Positions 23,542 through 35,622 are shown, counted from the first letter of the stretch. The stretch: DNA of 64,000 nt from Phlebopus portentosus (GCA_037892935.1 JAYXKI010000006.1:1178001-1242000), one strand, 5' to 3'. A program made the numbers and translations. The notes: generated from the sequence alone by a model not told the origin.

Positions 23542-25879
23542 TTAATGGAATTTTGCGAACTCCCTCACTCTATCACGCACCTTCCTCGCCACATTAATTG
23601 CCTCCTCCCCTTTGCTTCGCAGATGGCTGCCGGCCGCCTGGACAAGATGCTCTCCCGCGCGACGAAGCCGCTGGGCGTTCTCCTTCGCGCGTGCATTGCG
23701 AAGCGAGAAGCTTGATTGAGCCACTAATTTCGCGTCTTTCATCTCATCCTTCGCGGCATCTATTTGGCGGCCAAGAGAGCGAAGAAGCTCATCAATGGCT
23801 TCGTGAAGTACCACCATATCCTTCCCCGCCATCTCCTTGATTGCCTTGCATTTAGAGGAAACGACCGCCAAAGAATTCTGTACAGTACGTAGACTGAGAG
23901 ACTTAACAGGACCTCCGAATGACCTCGCATTGAGGTGACTGCGATGTGGTTTCTGGTACGGCAGGTCCTTCTTGGCTACGAAGCCGAGTGTATCAACAGG
24001 ACGAACAATCAAGTCTCTGGGAATATATTCTCCCAGGCTGAGATTGAGCTTATCCACCCATGACCGGGCCCTAGAACGGCAGCTGGCGGTTTTGGAAGCA
24101 CAAGTGCCCGTTATTGACGACGATGGGATAGTAGACACGACGCTGTGAGAGACATCAGTCAGCCCCGAAGCGTCAGAGACGCGATATGAGGAGCTATGAG
24201 ATGTGCACGCAGTCGTCTTGCGATGGTTGTCGCAAGCGAGTGGGGTAAAGACTCAGTAGTGATAACAAGGTGATTCGCGGGTGCCATGAGAGTTACGACG
24301 GTCTTAGCGGGTTCAAGATGTGTAGTTGCGTGAATTGCCAGTCCGCTAGACGTATTGCCTGCAGTCCTTGGAATCCATAATGGACCCCTACTGGCTTGGA
24401 TACCGCCGATAGTTATAGCGATCAAAGCCGTTGCGACCAAAGCGATTGTATACCTGTCGATGACCTCAGCAAATATGCTCCGAATAAAGAATATGAACTA
24501 GATTTCTAACCATTTATTGGTGAAGAATGAATCGCTCCCGCGCTCAACTGATGTATCCTCCGGACCCACTTTATTCAGCACTACAGAAAAAGCTTGGATT
24601 AGAGAGTTCGAGTCTGCGGCTTCCAACGTGGATGCGTCCAAAATTGCACGAGGCCGTTGTCGGTCTAGTATGATGACATCTTCCCTCGCGAGATCAAGTT
24701 TCTTCCAAGTATAATGAGCCGAGTCAAGCATGACTTGCTCAGAGAATGTTGATGAAATGATCTCAGCCTCGAAACCAAGATCCAATGAGGAAAGACTGAG
24801 GAGAGGAAGATAAAATTTGTGTTTCGGGAGAACCGCGGGAAGGCGGGAAGGAAGAAGCAAAATTGCAACGGAAGGTACATGATGATCGTCAATATCCGGT
24901 GACTCCTGTAAAGTGTCAGATAAATGAAAATTTCATTCAAAGAATTACAAACCGCATCGGTCAAGCTTGAGGTCCGATCAAATACGCGTACGAAGATGAA
25001 TTGCTCATTCGTCGCGTCCGTAGCAGCATCAAGAGATGAGTCGAAGTAGTAATCTCGGAAAGAACCGTCCTCGATCATCGATCGTGCGTTGTCAGTACGT
25101 CGGAGAATAAGCTTCATGATTCGCTCCGCAATTTGCCATTTCGAAGAGTTGGACGAACCATACAAAGACAAGAGGAGAACACAGGGAGCTGAAGCTGGTA
25201 TTGGTAGAACTGTGGCCTCCATTTCATCGGTAGGATCCGAGTCTGAGGGCGTCAAGGGTAGGTTCACTTCCGCGAATGATGAAACAACATCCGCAGTAGT
25301 ATTCTCACAGTGTTCTTCAACTGAACTCGGCGGTGCGGACGTGTCTTGATGATCGGATTTCGCACCAAGTTCTCTAGAGCTTAGAGGATCAGGAAAGGAC
25401 AGTCTGAGCTTTGATTGAGATTCTGAAAGCGAAGCACGCAAGGAGGCTGACGCAGAGCGAGCGCGCGACGCTGTGAGAGTCCCGATCAGCTCGCTATCGA
25501 GAGCATCATTATCCGTATCATCCTCGTGAGTCCGAGAAACAACATCCTCGCTAAGAGGCTCGGAATCTGGAGGTACCTCTTCCGTGGCGTCAATGTCAAC
25601 ATCTGAAGGATGCATCTGGTCACTCGACTGGCTAGCAGACCTGCGGATGCCATCCATAAGTCCTTCCCAAAGGTCACCATCGATGCTACCATCAAAGGTG
25701 TCCACGCGAGATAGAGGACGGTCAGAAACAGCTGAGAGCGGTGGGTAGTCACTATCATCTTCCGCACCGGAAACTTGAGTCCACTCGGAATCGTAGTCCG
25801 AGAGACTCGATGTTTCTTCGTCTTCAACACGGTCGGTACGTGGTTGCATTTGAGAAGAGCATGGTGGCTTGGAATCCAT
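23542..25879 (-). CDS. Unrecognised protein: acidic Ser-rich N-terminus, one membrane segment, basic helical tail
   Basis: I do not recognise this family. The acidic, Ser-rich N-terminal third contains DYDSEWTQVSG, which has the W-x-x-V core and flanking acids of an Atg8-interacting motif. A folded-looking middle follows (CVLLLSLYGSSNSSKWQIAE, then TDATNEQFIFVRVFDRTS). Across introns comes a predicted transmembrane segment (YTIALVATALIAITIGGI, near 24395-24450). The tail (IDELLRSLGRQIDAAKDEMK, ending VRDRVREFAKFH) is rich in Lys, Arg and Glu and probably helical. I start at ATG 25877-25879 (MDSKPPCSS); an upstream in-frame ATG at 25982-25984 would add 35 residues. One junction near 24142-24180 needs an intron of only about 38 nt, so the link to the tail exon is the weakest point. 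Stop at 23542-23544. Confidence 0.6.
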
Positions 25880-26092
25880 TGATTGCGAGGTAATTGATTG
25901 TCTTGACCTGACTCCTGACTCGAAGGCAAAGGGCAACGCCTGACAGTATAGCCAATAAGGTAATTGCTGACAAAGTACTTCCATTACGTCACTGTAGATC
26001 TCTGATAAGATAACTTCGGAATTCCGTTGTCCGCCCTCCAGTGCACCTCATTCAGTTATACCTCAGTCGCACAACGGCTAGGACGAACAGCG
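25880..26092. promoter_or_regulatory. Short divergent promoter region
   Basis: This is a head-to-head gap of about 210 bp between the membrane-protein gene and the F-box gene, or about 110 bp if the upstream ATG is used. A shared bidirectional promoter is likely. No clear TATA box is visible. Confidence 0.4.
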
Positions 26093-27797
26093 ATGTCGCG
26101 GGAGATCTTAACCAAGCTTCCCGAAGATATCATCCATTTAATTGCAACACAATCTGACATTGCCGACGTACTCGCTCTCAGACAAGCAAGTGTTCATCAG
26201 CAGTTTTTGAATATATCAGTCTATTAACACATTTCCCCAGACATGTCGTAGGCTCAACAGACTCGCAGACTCGGACTATCTTTGGCATCAGCTTCTTCCT
26301 AGAGAGGATCTTCCTCTGGATCTGTCCCCGTTCGGGGACTTGAGGAACTTCAGCACTTCTGACATTCAATCTTCAGCGCTTCGTGCTCTGAAACTTCGCT
26401 ATAATTGGTCTCGCAAGACACCACAAATTCGCAGTGTACATGTCGCCAACCCCAACTCAAGAAATTTTGATAGCGTCTTGGATGAGCTAAAAGTACTGAA
26501 TGGCGGAACCATTCTGCTCGGAGTCCATCGGGACCGGCACTCCCAGAGACCTTTCATGGTCGTGTCGGCCTATAACCTTATAGATGTCAAACAGCCGCAT
26601 CTGGCCGCCCATTTAGCTATTCCCGTATCAATGAAAGACTTCGATGCGTGCCTCGCGGCTGATGGAACGACACTTATCCTGGCTGCTACTGTCACGAAAG
26701 ACGATACTGAGTAAGCAGTTATTTCAGAACATTCATTCAGGTGCCTATGGTTTACGTAGAGTCGGTAGAGTTCTTGAGGTGTATTCGATACACCTGCCAC
26801 TCGACTCTCCGACAGTTTGCAATGGTGTATACGACTTGGCTTACAGTTTTGTACTTAATGAAGGACTTTTTCACAAGGTCTCGCTACACGGCGACTACAT
26901 CGCTTCGTCTATTTTGGACCATGCATTCCCAGAAGGCTGGCAGTCCCCGCAGGTTCTGGTCGCGAACTGGAAGACTCGGCAACAGATTACTATAAGCCCG
27001 CGATTCACTGATGTAGGGATTCTAGAACACTGATAGCAATTGATTTTGGCTAATGCACCGGAAAATATCTACAGAACATAGACCAAATGGACATCAAGGT
27101 TCTCCCGCCCTATCTCTCTATTGTCGCTGCTTCCACGGAAAATGCCCAAGTCACTCTCGCTCCGCTCTCCGTTCTTGAGTACGGCAGCGTTCTAGAACAA
27201 CCGGTGCGCAGCAAGGCAAAGCAACAGGACCTTCCGTATTTCTCCCATGCTACTGTACCAATAATGGACTTTTACGACATTTGTATCTCGGACAATGGCG
27301 GATATGGACCTTACGTGCCTCCAACATCCATATCTCTAATTGTCTTCCCAACATTGTCACGCCTGGATGTTAGGCAAAGCAAAAAAGCGCTTCTTCTACG
27401 TTTCGCGATTTGTCAATCTTTTAGTATTCCCGAGGCGAATGCCAGATCCGCTGCTTGTGGGAAGTCCGTAAACGCCCGCAACCCGTCGTTACAGCTCGAA
27501 TCATCCATACCATTCGACATCCCAGTCGGTTCATATCCGGAATATCCGTGTCTCGGAACTACTGGGCGACGCGGTGTATGGCTTGAGCAATCCTTGAAGT
27601 CCGATTATGTGCAAATTCTACGTCTCGATTATGACCCTGTTACGAACCAACCACCGTCTCTCAATGTCCTGCTCCCTCCTGAGCCCCAGCTTCCTTTCAA
27701 GCCGAGCTCATGTCGCGCATTGGCATTTGACGAAGCAACAGGCCGCCTGTGCATTGGCTTGTATAATGGTTTGATCTATATTTTGGATTACGTTTAA
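26093..27797 (+). CDS. F-box protein
   Basis: F-box proteins recruit substrates to SCF ubiquitin ligases through Skp1. The ATG at 26093 opens MSREILTKLPEDIIHLIATQ, an F-box start. It joins across an intron to TCRRLNRLADSDYLWHQLL, the rest of the F-box, including the Trp that fits the Skp1 groove. The remaining about 450 residues look beta-rich, with repeated short hydrophobic strands such as RPFMVVSAYNLIDVKQPH and ATGRLCIGLYNGLIYILDYV at the end, so a beta-propeller-like substrate domain is possible but not shown. Introns fall near 26186, 26710 and 27030. TAA is at 27795-27797. The substrate is unknown. Confidence 0.82.
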
Positions 27798-28373
27798 CAC
27801 ATCCGAGTCATGCCCAATGAATTTATTTGTCGATCCTACTTATCTGCCGATTGTACGCTGTTCTATGCTCGCTTTCTTCCGAGACGGTTGATTTAATTGT
27901 TTTTGAAGAGTAATGATAATATGTATGCGTCTTTTCTTTTGACATCATTCTTGTCGGCCGAACGTAAATAATACAAACTATTGCCCTCCTTTATCGAGAG
28001 GCTCTATTAAATCATTTTTTCGTTTCAAAATCCGAACGGGTTCAGGCCGGTATTATTACGAAGGTCTTGCTTTGATGGAATCATGCATTGAAGATTATGT
28101 TTGAGGTAATACACGAAGACATGATCACTATTCGAGCAAAGGCGTCTCACCAAAAAGGTACATCGAACTATTAACCATTACGAAAAACAAACATCGAAGA
28201 GCGCAAAAAAACTTTGATGTGAGACAAGAACAAGTCCATGGTAAAGTCCAGATGGATGAGTAGAATAGGAACGCTACCTGATTGCGAGAGGAGGGGTGGA
28301 AGGAGGGATGAACAATAAATGCGATACGTAGTGATAAATAAGAGTGGTCCAATGGATGATTTTGTTCAGGAAA
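27798..28373. other. Convergent 3' intergenic region
   Basis: This lies between the F-box and aspartic protease genes, which meet tail to tail. It is AT-rich with several A-rich runs that could act as polyadenylation signals for both. I see no gene. Confidence 0.45.
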
Positions 28374-30644
28374 TCATACGATCGGTAGCATACCACAGAT
28401 GATGCTCAGGCCACCAATAAGGAATGATACGGAGATGCTTCCGACAGAATGGGATGCGGAGCTCTGTCCTGGCGGGACGCCAAGTGCTATTGAACTCGTT
28501 GAAACATGCTCAAGAGATGTTGAGACAGCGCCCGACTTGTCAGTGAGGATGAGTGTCACTAACGTCGGCGGCGGCGTGATGACGGGTAGAGCACTCGTAT
28601 TGACAATATCACCAGTTAAAATCGCACTGTAGTTATCGTCTCCGAGCGCGCTGGTCATAATCGCACCGATTGTTGCAGGCACCGACGTGTTGAAGATGTA
28701 TGACGCAGTAGTCGCGGAAGGGGTAGAGAGTAAGGAGTTGGGAAGAGTAGTTGCAGTAGTGGCACGAGCAGAAGAGAAGAATGAGGAAATTTCTGTTGCG
28801 TTCTCGGTAATGGTGGTAACATTACTTAGAGGATAAAACCCAATCATTGGTATTTCTTTGTCGTTGATACCGAAACTACAAAGAACAATGTTCAGGGTTT
28901 GCCGCGGCATAATATCTGCATATCGTACCTGAAAATCGAGTAGACGTTCCGCAAGAAAGGGGTACCCAGCTGCCAATCAATACCATCACCGGAATTTTGA
29001 AGAGCCCGAGGCCATGCGAGGCAAGAAGCTGGGCTACCAGAAACAGGGCCAATAAGATAGTCCGTAGGTTGCAGCGTCAGGTTCCCTTGACTGCTGCTAA
29101 TAAGTAATCCGATAAAAGAATGAAAGAATACATCGTGCTGACCCAAAGTTGAAAGTGAGAACCTGTTGAGTGTCGCAAGGGACAGCCCATTGTCCAACTG
29201 GTATTATGTCAGAATAGTCTTACATTGACAAAGGGGCTTCGTGCTTACCTTCGGCATCCACTAATCGAGCTTCATACATGAGCTCAAATAGCCTGGTAAC
29301 ATCTTGATATGGCCCAAATATCCCATTCGTTCCGCTGACAATAATTCAAAATGAGGTTCTTTGAATATAAAATAAAACTCTCCGTACACGTCTATCAGCG
29401 CGAGAGAAGTTTGGGTGATATTTGGATACGTTGGCTCAGTCTCGATGTTCGTCCCATTAACCTAATAGACCGTAAGTGACAAATAGTAAGATGTAGGATG
29501 TTACATACTCCGATTTCCGGTAATCGTATAACCCATTGGAGATAACTTGACGAATCACTCTCGTTACCGAAAGGCGAAAAGGGCATAACTTTATGCCATT
29601 CAATGGCGCTTAAATTCTGTACCACATTCACATCGATAGCACCTTGAAAAAATACGTATCAATGCATATTGAGCAAACTATAAAGATGAGTTCGCATACC
29701 AAGAGCAATCGTGCCGCCATCGTCTCGAGTAAGACTGAGGCCAAACAAAGGGTAACTGAGTTTGCCCTCCTGCGCAAGGCCACTAACAAACGGAGTGGCT
29801 GTATGACAGTAATGAATGAGCTGATGTGACCAATTCAAAAACAAGCAAGACAAAATCCATGCTTACAATTGGCGTATAAAGACGAGAAGGTAGAAAGACG
29901 CGGAAAACCTATGCCAAGAATGCCGCTAATGTCGCTATCCAGACTAACGGTACTACTATTGACGAGTCCTATAATTGAAGTCAACTTCACTAATTACGGT
30001 GTGGAAATGGCTTGCTCACCAAATACTTGATTAGCGCTGGTGAGGTTGCCTATCTGCACAGTTTCCGTGGCAATAAACCCAGACGAGGCTAAGAAATCAA
30101 ATGAGCATCCGGACTATGATAAGTGGCGAGAATACCGACAGGATCCATCCGCAAATGATAAGCTGAAAGCAGTCTGGTTTTCGTTTATGACTCCAAAAGA
30201 AGTACTATGGTAAAGGAGCGGATAGACGGGGTTGGACTTGCACGCGTCTGATTCTGAACATGCGGAGGACAATAGCCAGAAATCTGAAGAACCCGTGTCT
30301 ATAGCTACACGAAAACTTATATTTCCAGCTTGAAGGACAGTATAGTAAGAACTAAACCAAACAATTGATCGGTCGAAAAGAGCAGTCATTAGGACAGCAC
30401 ATTTGACATAAGAAAATACAAGAACTCACCTTCCATCATCACTTAGAGCGAGAGGAAGGACTGTCGAGCTGGCATTTGCTTCAGAATAGTCGCGCCGTCC
30501 TAGAGTTGACGAGTGCGAAAGCTGCTGAAGGAAGCTACTGGGCCTTTCAACTGCGGATCGGCGAAGTAGGTGCGAAGCCGTGCTGCATTCGCCAACACTA
30601 ACGTCGAACAAAAGCAAAAGGGCAAGTGGAAGGCCGGAAAACAT
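28374..30644 (-). CDS. GPI-anchored pepsin-like (A1) aspartic protease with atypical active-site motifs
   Basis: The ATG at 30642-30644 gives MFSGLPLALLLLFDVSVGEC, a signal peptide, followed by a propeptide-like stretch. The first catalytic motif is normal (VAIDTGSSDFWLLSS, near 30275-30310). The flap that normally reads YGDGS reads FADGS, so the conserved flap Tyr is Phe. The second catalytic motif is split by an intron near 29342-29393. The best splice reads LALIDVGTNGIFGPYQDV, with Val where Ser or Thr is usual after the Asp. The C-terminus is Ser/Thr-rich and ends in a hydrophobic tail (GSISVSFLIGGLSIICGM), as in GPI-anchored yapsin-like proteases. Stop TGA at 28374-28376. Both Asp residues are present, so activity is possible but should not be assumed. 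Confidence 0.85.
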
Positions 30645-30964
30645 TGTAAATAAGTACAACGTTGAGTTCGGGCTGCTCGTAAGCGTCGAGTACGAGAGAG
30701 CGATGTGCTACAGCATCGGGAATAGAGAGCGTGTACGAGAGAAGCGGGCGCCGGATGGCAGAACCTCAAGAAAACCTGGTCACGGCTAAAGGATGCCGCT
30801 CGCGTATCAGAAAATGTCACGTGGACGAGTGATCGACGGCAATACAAGTTACAACTGACTACTGACACGTTCGCGTTTCTCTCACCGTCGCGCGTACTGC
30901 TCAGAGTGCTCTCTATCGTACTCTGACTTTGTCTTCAGTTCATTCTGGCTTTCGCCGCTTTGGA
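30645..30964. promoter_or_regulatory. Divergent promoter of the aspartic protease and ER DnaJ genes
   Basis: This 320-bp head-to-head region contains CACGTG at 30818-30823, inside TGTCACGTGGACG, about 142 nt upstream of the DnaJ ATG. The CACGTGG core resembles E-box and unfolded-protein-response type sites. The match is short and could be chance. Pyrimidine-rich stretches follow at about 30870-30950. Confidence 0.4.
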
Positions 30965-32595
30965 ATGTCTCAGTACTTTCTCTCTTTGTGCATACTAGTA
31001 TTATGTATAACCTATTGTGCTGCTGCAGATTATTACAAAGTTCTCGGAGGTTAGCTCGTTCTCATGCGTCTATTCTGAGACTACTGTTCCTTATTCTTCT
31101 TGCATTTAGTACACCGGGAAGCTTCGGACGCGGATATCAGAAAGGCATACAAAAAACTCAGCAAGAAATACCATCCGGATAAAAACTCCGAAGAAGGAGC
31201 AAAAGAGAAATTCGTAGAGATTGCTCATGGTGCGTTCGTCAGCGTCTGCTGGCTTTGGTACGATATCCTGACATTCGTTACTCATATAGCATATGAAATT
31301 CTGTCGGACTCGACTGTATGTCTGCTGTATTTCTGAAGTTATAACATCATTCATGATGCATTCAGAGACGTCAAATATACGACCGGCATGGAGAAGTGCG
31401 ATCTCCACATTTGAATGCCTAACGCATTTTCACTTATACATCACATCTCATAGGAAGGATTAAAGGCTCATGAAGGAGGACAGCAGCATGCCAATCCTTT
31501 CGATATGTTTGCGAACTTCTTCGGTGGACGTGCGTCTTGACTGTGATTATTTTTTATTGTCAACCGAATTTTATCTTCTCCCACCATAGATCATCATGCG
31601 GATCAGGTACGGAAGGGACCAACGTCTTTGACAGAATTTGAAGTTTCATTGGCGGATATGTACGTTGACTCGTTGACTCAATATAATTTCTTGAGATTGA
31701 CTACGTGGATCTCAGGTATACTGGTGCGAGCATAGATGTGAGTATCCGAGCCGGTATGTCTTTTCTAGCTGTATCGCTGACCTTCTTCAATCAGTTCGTG
31801 ATTAAAAAGAAAATCCTTTGCGACCATTGTCGAGGAAGCGGCGCGGCGTCTGATAGTGATATCCATACTTGCTCCTCTTGCGGCGGATCCGGTATCAAGG
31901 TCGTGCGACAGCAAATCTGGCCTGGTATGTTCGCACAGAGTCAAACGTCATGTTCAGAGTGCGGTGGTCGTGGTCGCATCATCGCGCGCAAGTGCCCTCA
32001 CTGCGGCGGCGCTAAAATATTAGACCACACTCAACATTACACACTCGAAGTCGAGCGCGGTATGCCTGAGGGACATGAAGTCGTCTTTGAGGGCGAAGGC
32101 GACGAAAATCCTGATTGGGAACCCGGAGATGTCATTTTGCGCGTGCGGAGCAAGAGGGAACAGGGAGGCTGGCGTCGAAAAGAAAGTAGTCTCTATTGGA
32201 AGCAGGTCATCGGTATCGACGAGGTAAATAATTCAGGTTTCTGCGCATTGTTGCCATCTGATGCAGTTCTCGTGCTTTACTACAGGCACTGCTTGGATTT
32301 GAGAGGAATTTGACACATCTCGATGGTCATATCGTCACTCTCAAGCGACAAGGTGTTACCCAACCAGGGTTCGTGCAGATCATCAAGGGCGAGGGCATGC
32401 CGGTGTGGCAAGAAAGCAAATTTGGCGATCTTTTCGTGGAATACACTGTTGTCCTGCCGACAGAGATCTCCCCAGAACTACGACACAGTACGTGTTCGCT
32501 TTTGATTTGCTAACACTGGTACTAGTGCTAACACTGTGTTTCCAGAATTAACAGATGCCTTCCATCGCCATGGTCGTGGTAAGGATGAGTTATAG
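30965..32595 (+). CDS. SCJ1: ER-lumenal DnaJ (Hsp40) co-chaperone, Scj1/ERdj3-like
   Basis: The protein helps the ER Hsp70 BiP/Kar2 fold secreted proteins. ATG 30965-30967 gives a signal peptide ([20 protein letters not shown]) directly before the J domain ADYYKVLG and [20 protein letters not shown], with the HPD motif in YHPDKN. A short Gly/Phe-type stretch follows ([12 protein letters not shown]). A zinc region has four motifs ([30 protein letters not shown]). The substrate-binding beta domains come next, and the sequence ends GRGKDEL, an ER-retrieval signal, with TAG at 32593-32595. All key motifs are intact. Introns are near 31048-31108, 31229-31290, 31316-31370, 31420-31455 and further on. 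The family match is strong and the KDEL end fixes ER location. Confidence 0.94.
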
Positions 32596-34226
32596 CAGTG
32601 CTAACGACGCGCGGCTCTGTGTTCCCTAGACTGTATATTGGAATAGACTGCATTGATTGATGAAGGTTCGTCTCCGGAACTTGCGCATGGCTTGGTGCAA
32701 CTTACAATATGGACATGAAACCAACATTTACGCCATGTGCTATATGGAACTCTATCTTCAGAAGAATCACTCTGTCATGGCTCTTGTCAATGTACAGCTG
32801 ATGTGTTTCCAGAAATCCTCGCTACTGACTGATAGTTGATACCTGCTGAGGACTTGAGATTGGTCCCTTTCTTCCACATTCTGTGCAGTAGATGTGAACT
32901 ATATCATGGTTTGTCATTCCATCTGTGAAGCTGATGCATGCTCTCATACGGACAGATTTGTTCGATTCGCGTTCGAGATGCCACCTAAAAACGCGATGAA
33001 TATACTACTTCATCAAGGTATTCATTGGCGCACCATGAAACAATGTCTGATTTAAACGTGTGGAAGACGGTATGGACATGGAAAATCATAACAACGAAGC
33101 CTTACGAAGCTCCGGGTACTTGCGATTTTTGCTTGGATCCTGAGAACTGTTGAGAGCATCCGTGCTGAAAGACTAAACAATGAAAGAATCTCAATGATTC
33201 CGGTACGTGCAACCACAAGCTCTTGCTTCTCGTTCCTCATCCAATTATCACTCTGTGATGACCGCTTAACAGTCGTACATGTACAGACTAGAAATCGATC
33301 CCCAGACTTCGTGTTTCTCGGCGCTGCAAAGAGACGTAATATTTCCCAACAAAGATACCGTCTTAGTATCATGGGCTAGCAATGTAGTTAGGCACGTTTC
33401 TCGATTTTCATTGATAAATCTCCATGGACTCATCATACTATCGCAGTGAATCCGGGATTCCTGATGAATTTATGTGAGGCTGTGAGAAGGATTGGTTGAT
33501 CGTAGCTCAGTATGGATGACGCAGACTTATTTATGGCAGGTGAGTCAGGAGAATCATCCAACAGCATCCATGCAGGCGGGTCTGCATCAAATCGTTCTAC
33601 CCTCGTTCAGCGTGGCGGGCAAGCCGATTCGCTGATCCTTCAAAAATAACTTAAGAAAACGCGCCGCCAGCAACGGGCACGAGGGAAAAAGCGCCTTGGC
33701 GACGAACCGAAGTCCCAGTCCCCTGGTAGAGACGCATCCAAGGAATGCATCTGGCCGACACGGATGGACTAGTAGCTATGCCGGTCTTCTCGGATGGAAA
33801 ATGCAACAGTTGGTAGAGCAGAACGGACTTCGCTTGCAAGACTTCAGCTGCCACCGGCGAATGCAGCTTAAAATATCTAAACGATCAGCCTAGGGACACT
33901 GTGACTGAAAATCAGAATAAAGTTAGAATGATAATCAGGATATTCTACCGTCTATAATGAAGATCAGCAGTGTACGGTACGAGGAGTTTGACTGCAATGC
34001 AGATCAGTATGTCGTAAAAAGCGACTCTCCGAACCACCTGCAATTATTCCCACCGCCTTTTCTCAGGTTCGCTGCTAAGGTGACCATCCCCACCCACAGA
34101 AGTTGTTACCATCTACTAGATGAATGCGTGCTTCTTAAGATCCCGTGATGGACTAAATCGTTCGTTTCCGGCGCCAAGACGGTATACAGCTATTTCGGTC
34201 TTTACGGTGGTCGGTGGTTGAAGCTA

Positions 34227-34400
34227 CCAATAGCTTAAATACGGGAAGATGGGGAAGGTTTTAGGTCACTTCACTCTCGCCCTCTTTCGTACTTCGAAGT
34301 CTCTTGGCCTGGTCGCCTTTGCCTTTCACTTCCTTCTCTACTTTTTCCGTTTGTTCTCGTTCGTTCGTTCGTTCGCTCGTTCATCCTTTACTTCTTGTTT
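34227..34400 (+). promoter_or_regulatory. Likely core promoter and 5' UTR of the secreted-protein gene
   Basis: A CCAAT box at 34227-34231 is followed by a TTAAATA TATA-like box at about 34235-34241. A pyrimidine-rich region follows (34265-34400) typical of fungal start sites. The GTTC microsatellite at 34358-34382 lies within the presumed 5' UTR. Together this suggests a strong promoter for the gene starting at 34540. Confidence 0.45.
34358..34382. repeat. GTTC tetranucleotide microsatellite in a presumed 5' UTR
   Basis: About six GTTC units, one changed to GCTC, run in tandem upstream of the secreted-protein ATG. Length could vary among strains. Confidence 0.8.
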
Positions 34401-34539
34401 AATTTCGTTACGGGTTGACCCCTTGTGAGTTGCGATTTTCTTTTCTTTCCTGTCGCATCACATTGCTTATGAATATCTTAAGAGGCCACTTCATTGAACG
34501 CTTTCGAGGCGATTTTCACAGCTCTTACGATATCTCAAA

Positions 34540-35336
34540 ATGTTCGCAAAGTCCATACTTGCTTCCGCTGCTGTTATCGCCATTGGCGCTTCTGGGGTTA
34601 TGGCAAAGCCCGTCAACTTCTGGCCCTCTGCTGAACTGGGTAACTACGACACATCTTTGTGCTCTGAACTGAGACTTACTTCGTGGTGAAGCGCGCCGCA
34701 CCGATTCTTCGTCGGTTGTTTCGGTCCCATCCTTCAACAATTATTTGGGTTTATCCCAAATGAGCAACTTCGATGACTTCTTCGGTAGCAGCAATTTCGA
34801 TAGTTCTCTGAACGTTCAGACAATTATTGCTCAGCAGGAGCAGGTCGTTTGCCAGACCCAGGAGATCGAGATCGTCCAGCAGAAGCTTGTGATCCTCATG
34901 GAAGTCATGAAGAGGTGGGTTCACCTCGATGAGAAGCTCAATATGTGTACAATTTGGATACTTACATGGTTTTCTCCTGTGTAGGATCCTTCTTGAACAG
35001 GTCTGCGAAGTTGAAGTACAGACAATCGTTGTCCAACAGACTTCCAGTATCATCTCGTCATTCAGCAATGAGATCAGCCACCTTTCCAGCCGCTCAGCTG
35101 GCTTCGATTCTAACATTGCTGGCTTGCTCGGTCAAATTGTCAACTCAGACGGTTCGCTCAGCACGAGTAACCTTGGGTTTAAGGGTTCAGAAGTTGGCAA
35201 CAACACCGTCGCTGTCGGCGGGAACAATTGGGATGATTCGACATCCCCCGACTCTGTCAAGAAGGCACAGGACTTGGCGAAGCAGGCAGCTAACTCTACC
35301 GAGAGCGCCGCGTCAAACTCGACCTCCAGCTCGTAA
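34540..35336 (+). CDS. Small secreted protein with Gln/Val-rich helical centre
   Basis: I do not recognise a named family. ATG 34540 gives MFAKSILASAAVIAIGASGV, a signal peptide. A basic RR-containing processing-like site follows (REARRTD, across the first intron), then SMSNF-type spacer sequence. The centre is a likely amphipathic helix pair (VQTIIAQQEQVVCQTQEIEI and VCEVEVQTIVVQQTSSIISS), separated by an intron at about 34916-34984 and carrying two Cys residues (VVCQ and QVCE). The C-terminus is Ser/Asn/Ala-rich and ends NSTSSS with TAA at 35334-35336. Length is about 210 residues. A strong promoter and signal peptide suggest an abundant secreted or wall protein. Function is unknown. Confidence 0.75.
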
Positions 35337-35622
35337 GGCGGCCATAGTAGTTGTAAATAGTTCGGACTATTTCCTCTCTTACCTCACGGACTATTTTGTT
35401 TCTCGCTACTCTCGGGATGGATGGACTTCCGTTAGCTATACTCGGTTTGATGTATCGCCTTAGCTGTATCCTAATTAACGCGTCACGAATGAACGACTTG
35501 CCATAAAGCGACGTCTGCGAAGGATTGCAAGGTAAGGTAAGAACGAGAAAGACCTGAGTAATGATTTCCTAAGCAACGATGAGTAGGTGGTATTGCAATG
35601 CAGTGATGATGAAACAGGTCTA

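Larger units (their letters stand above)
32596..34539. other. Intergenic region, about 1.9 kb
   Basis: This holds the DnaJ 3' UTR and the promoter and 5' UTR of the small secreted protein. Short frames at 33052-33372 minus, 33696-33893 plus and 33957-34148 plus show no motif I recognise. A D-arm-like stretch near 33808-33823 is not part of a full tRNA. The 34227-34400 part contains promoter-like features, listed separately. Confidence 0.4.

Noticed and set aside
33808..33823. D-arm-like AGTTGGTAGAGCAG
   Set aside because: No matching acceptor, anticodon or T-arm around it. A chance match to the D-arm consensus.
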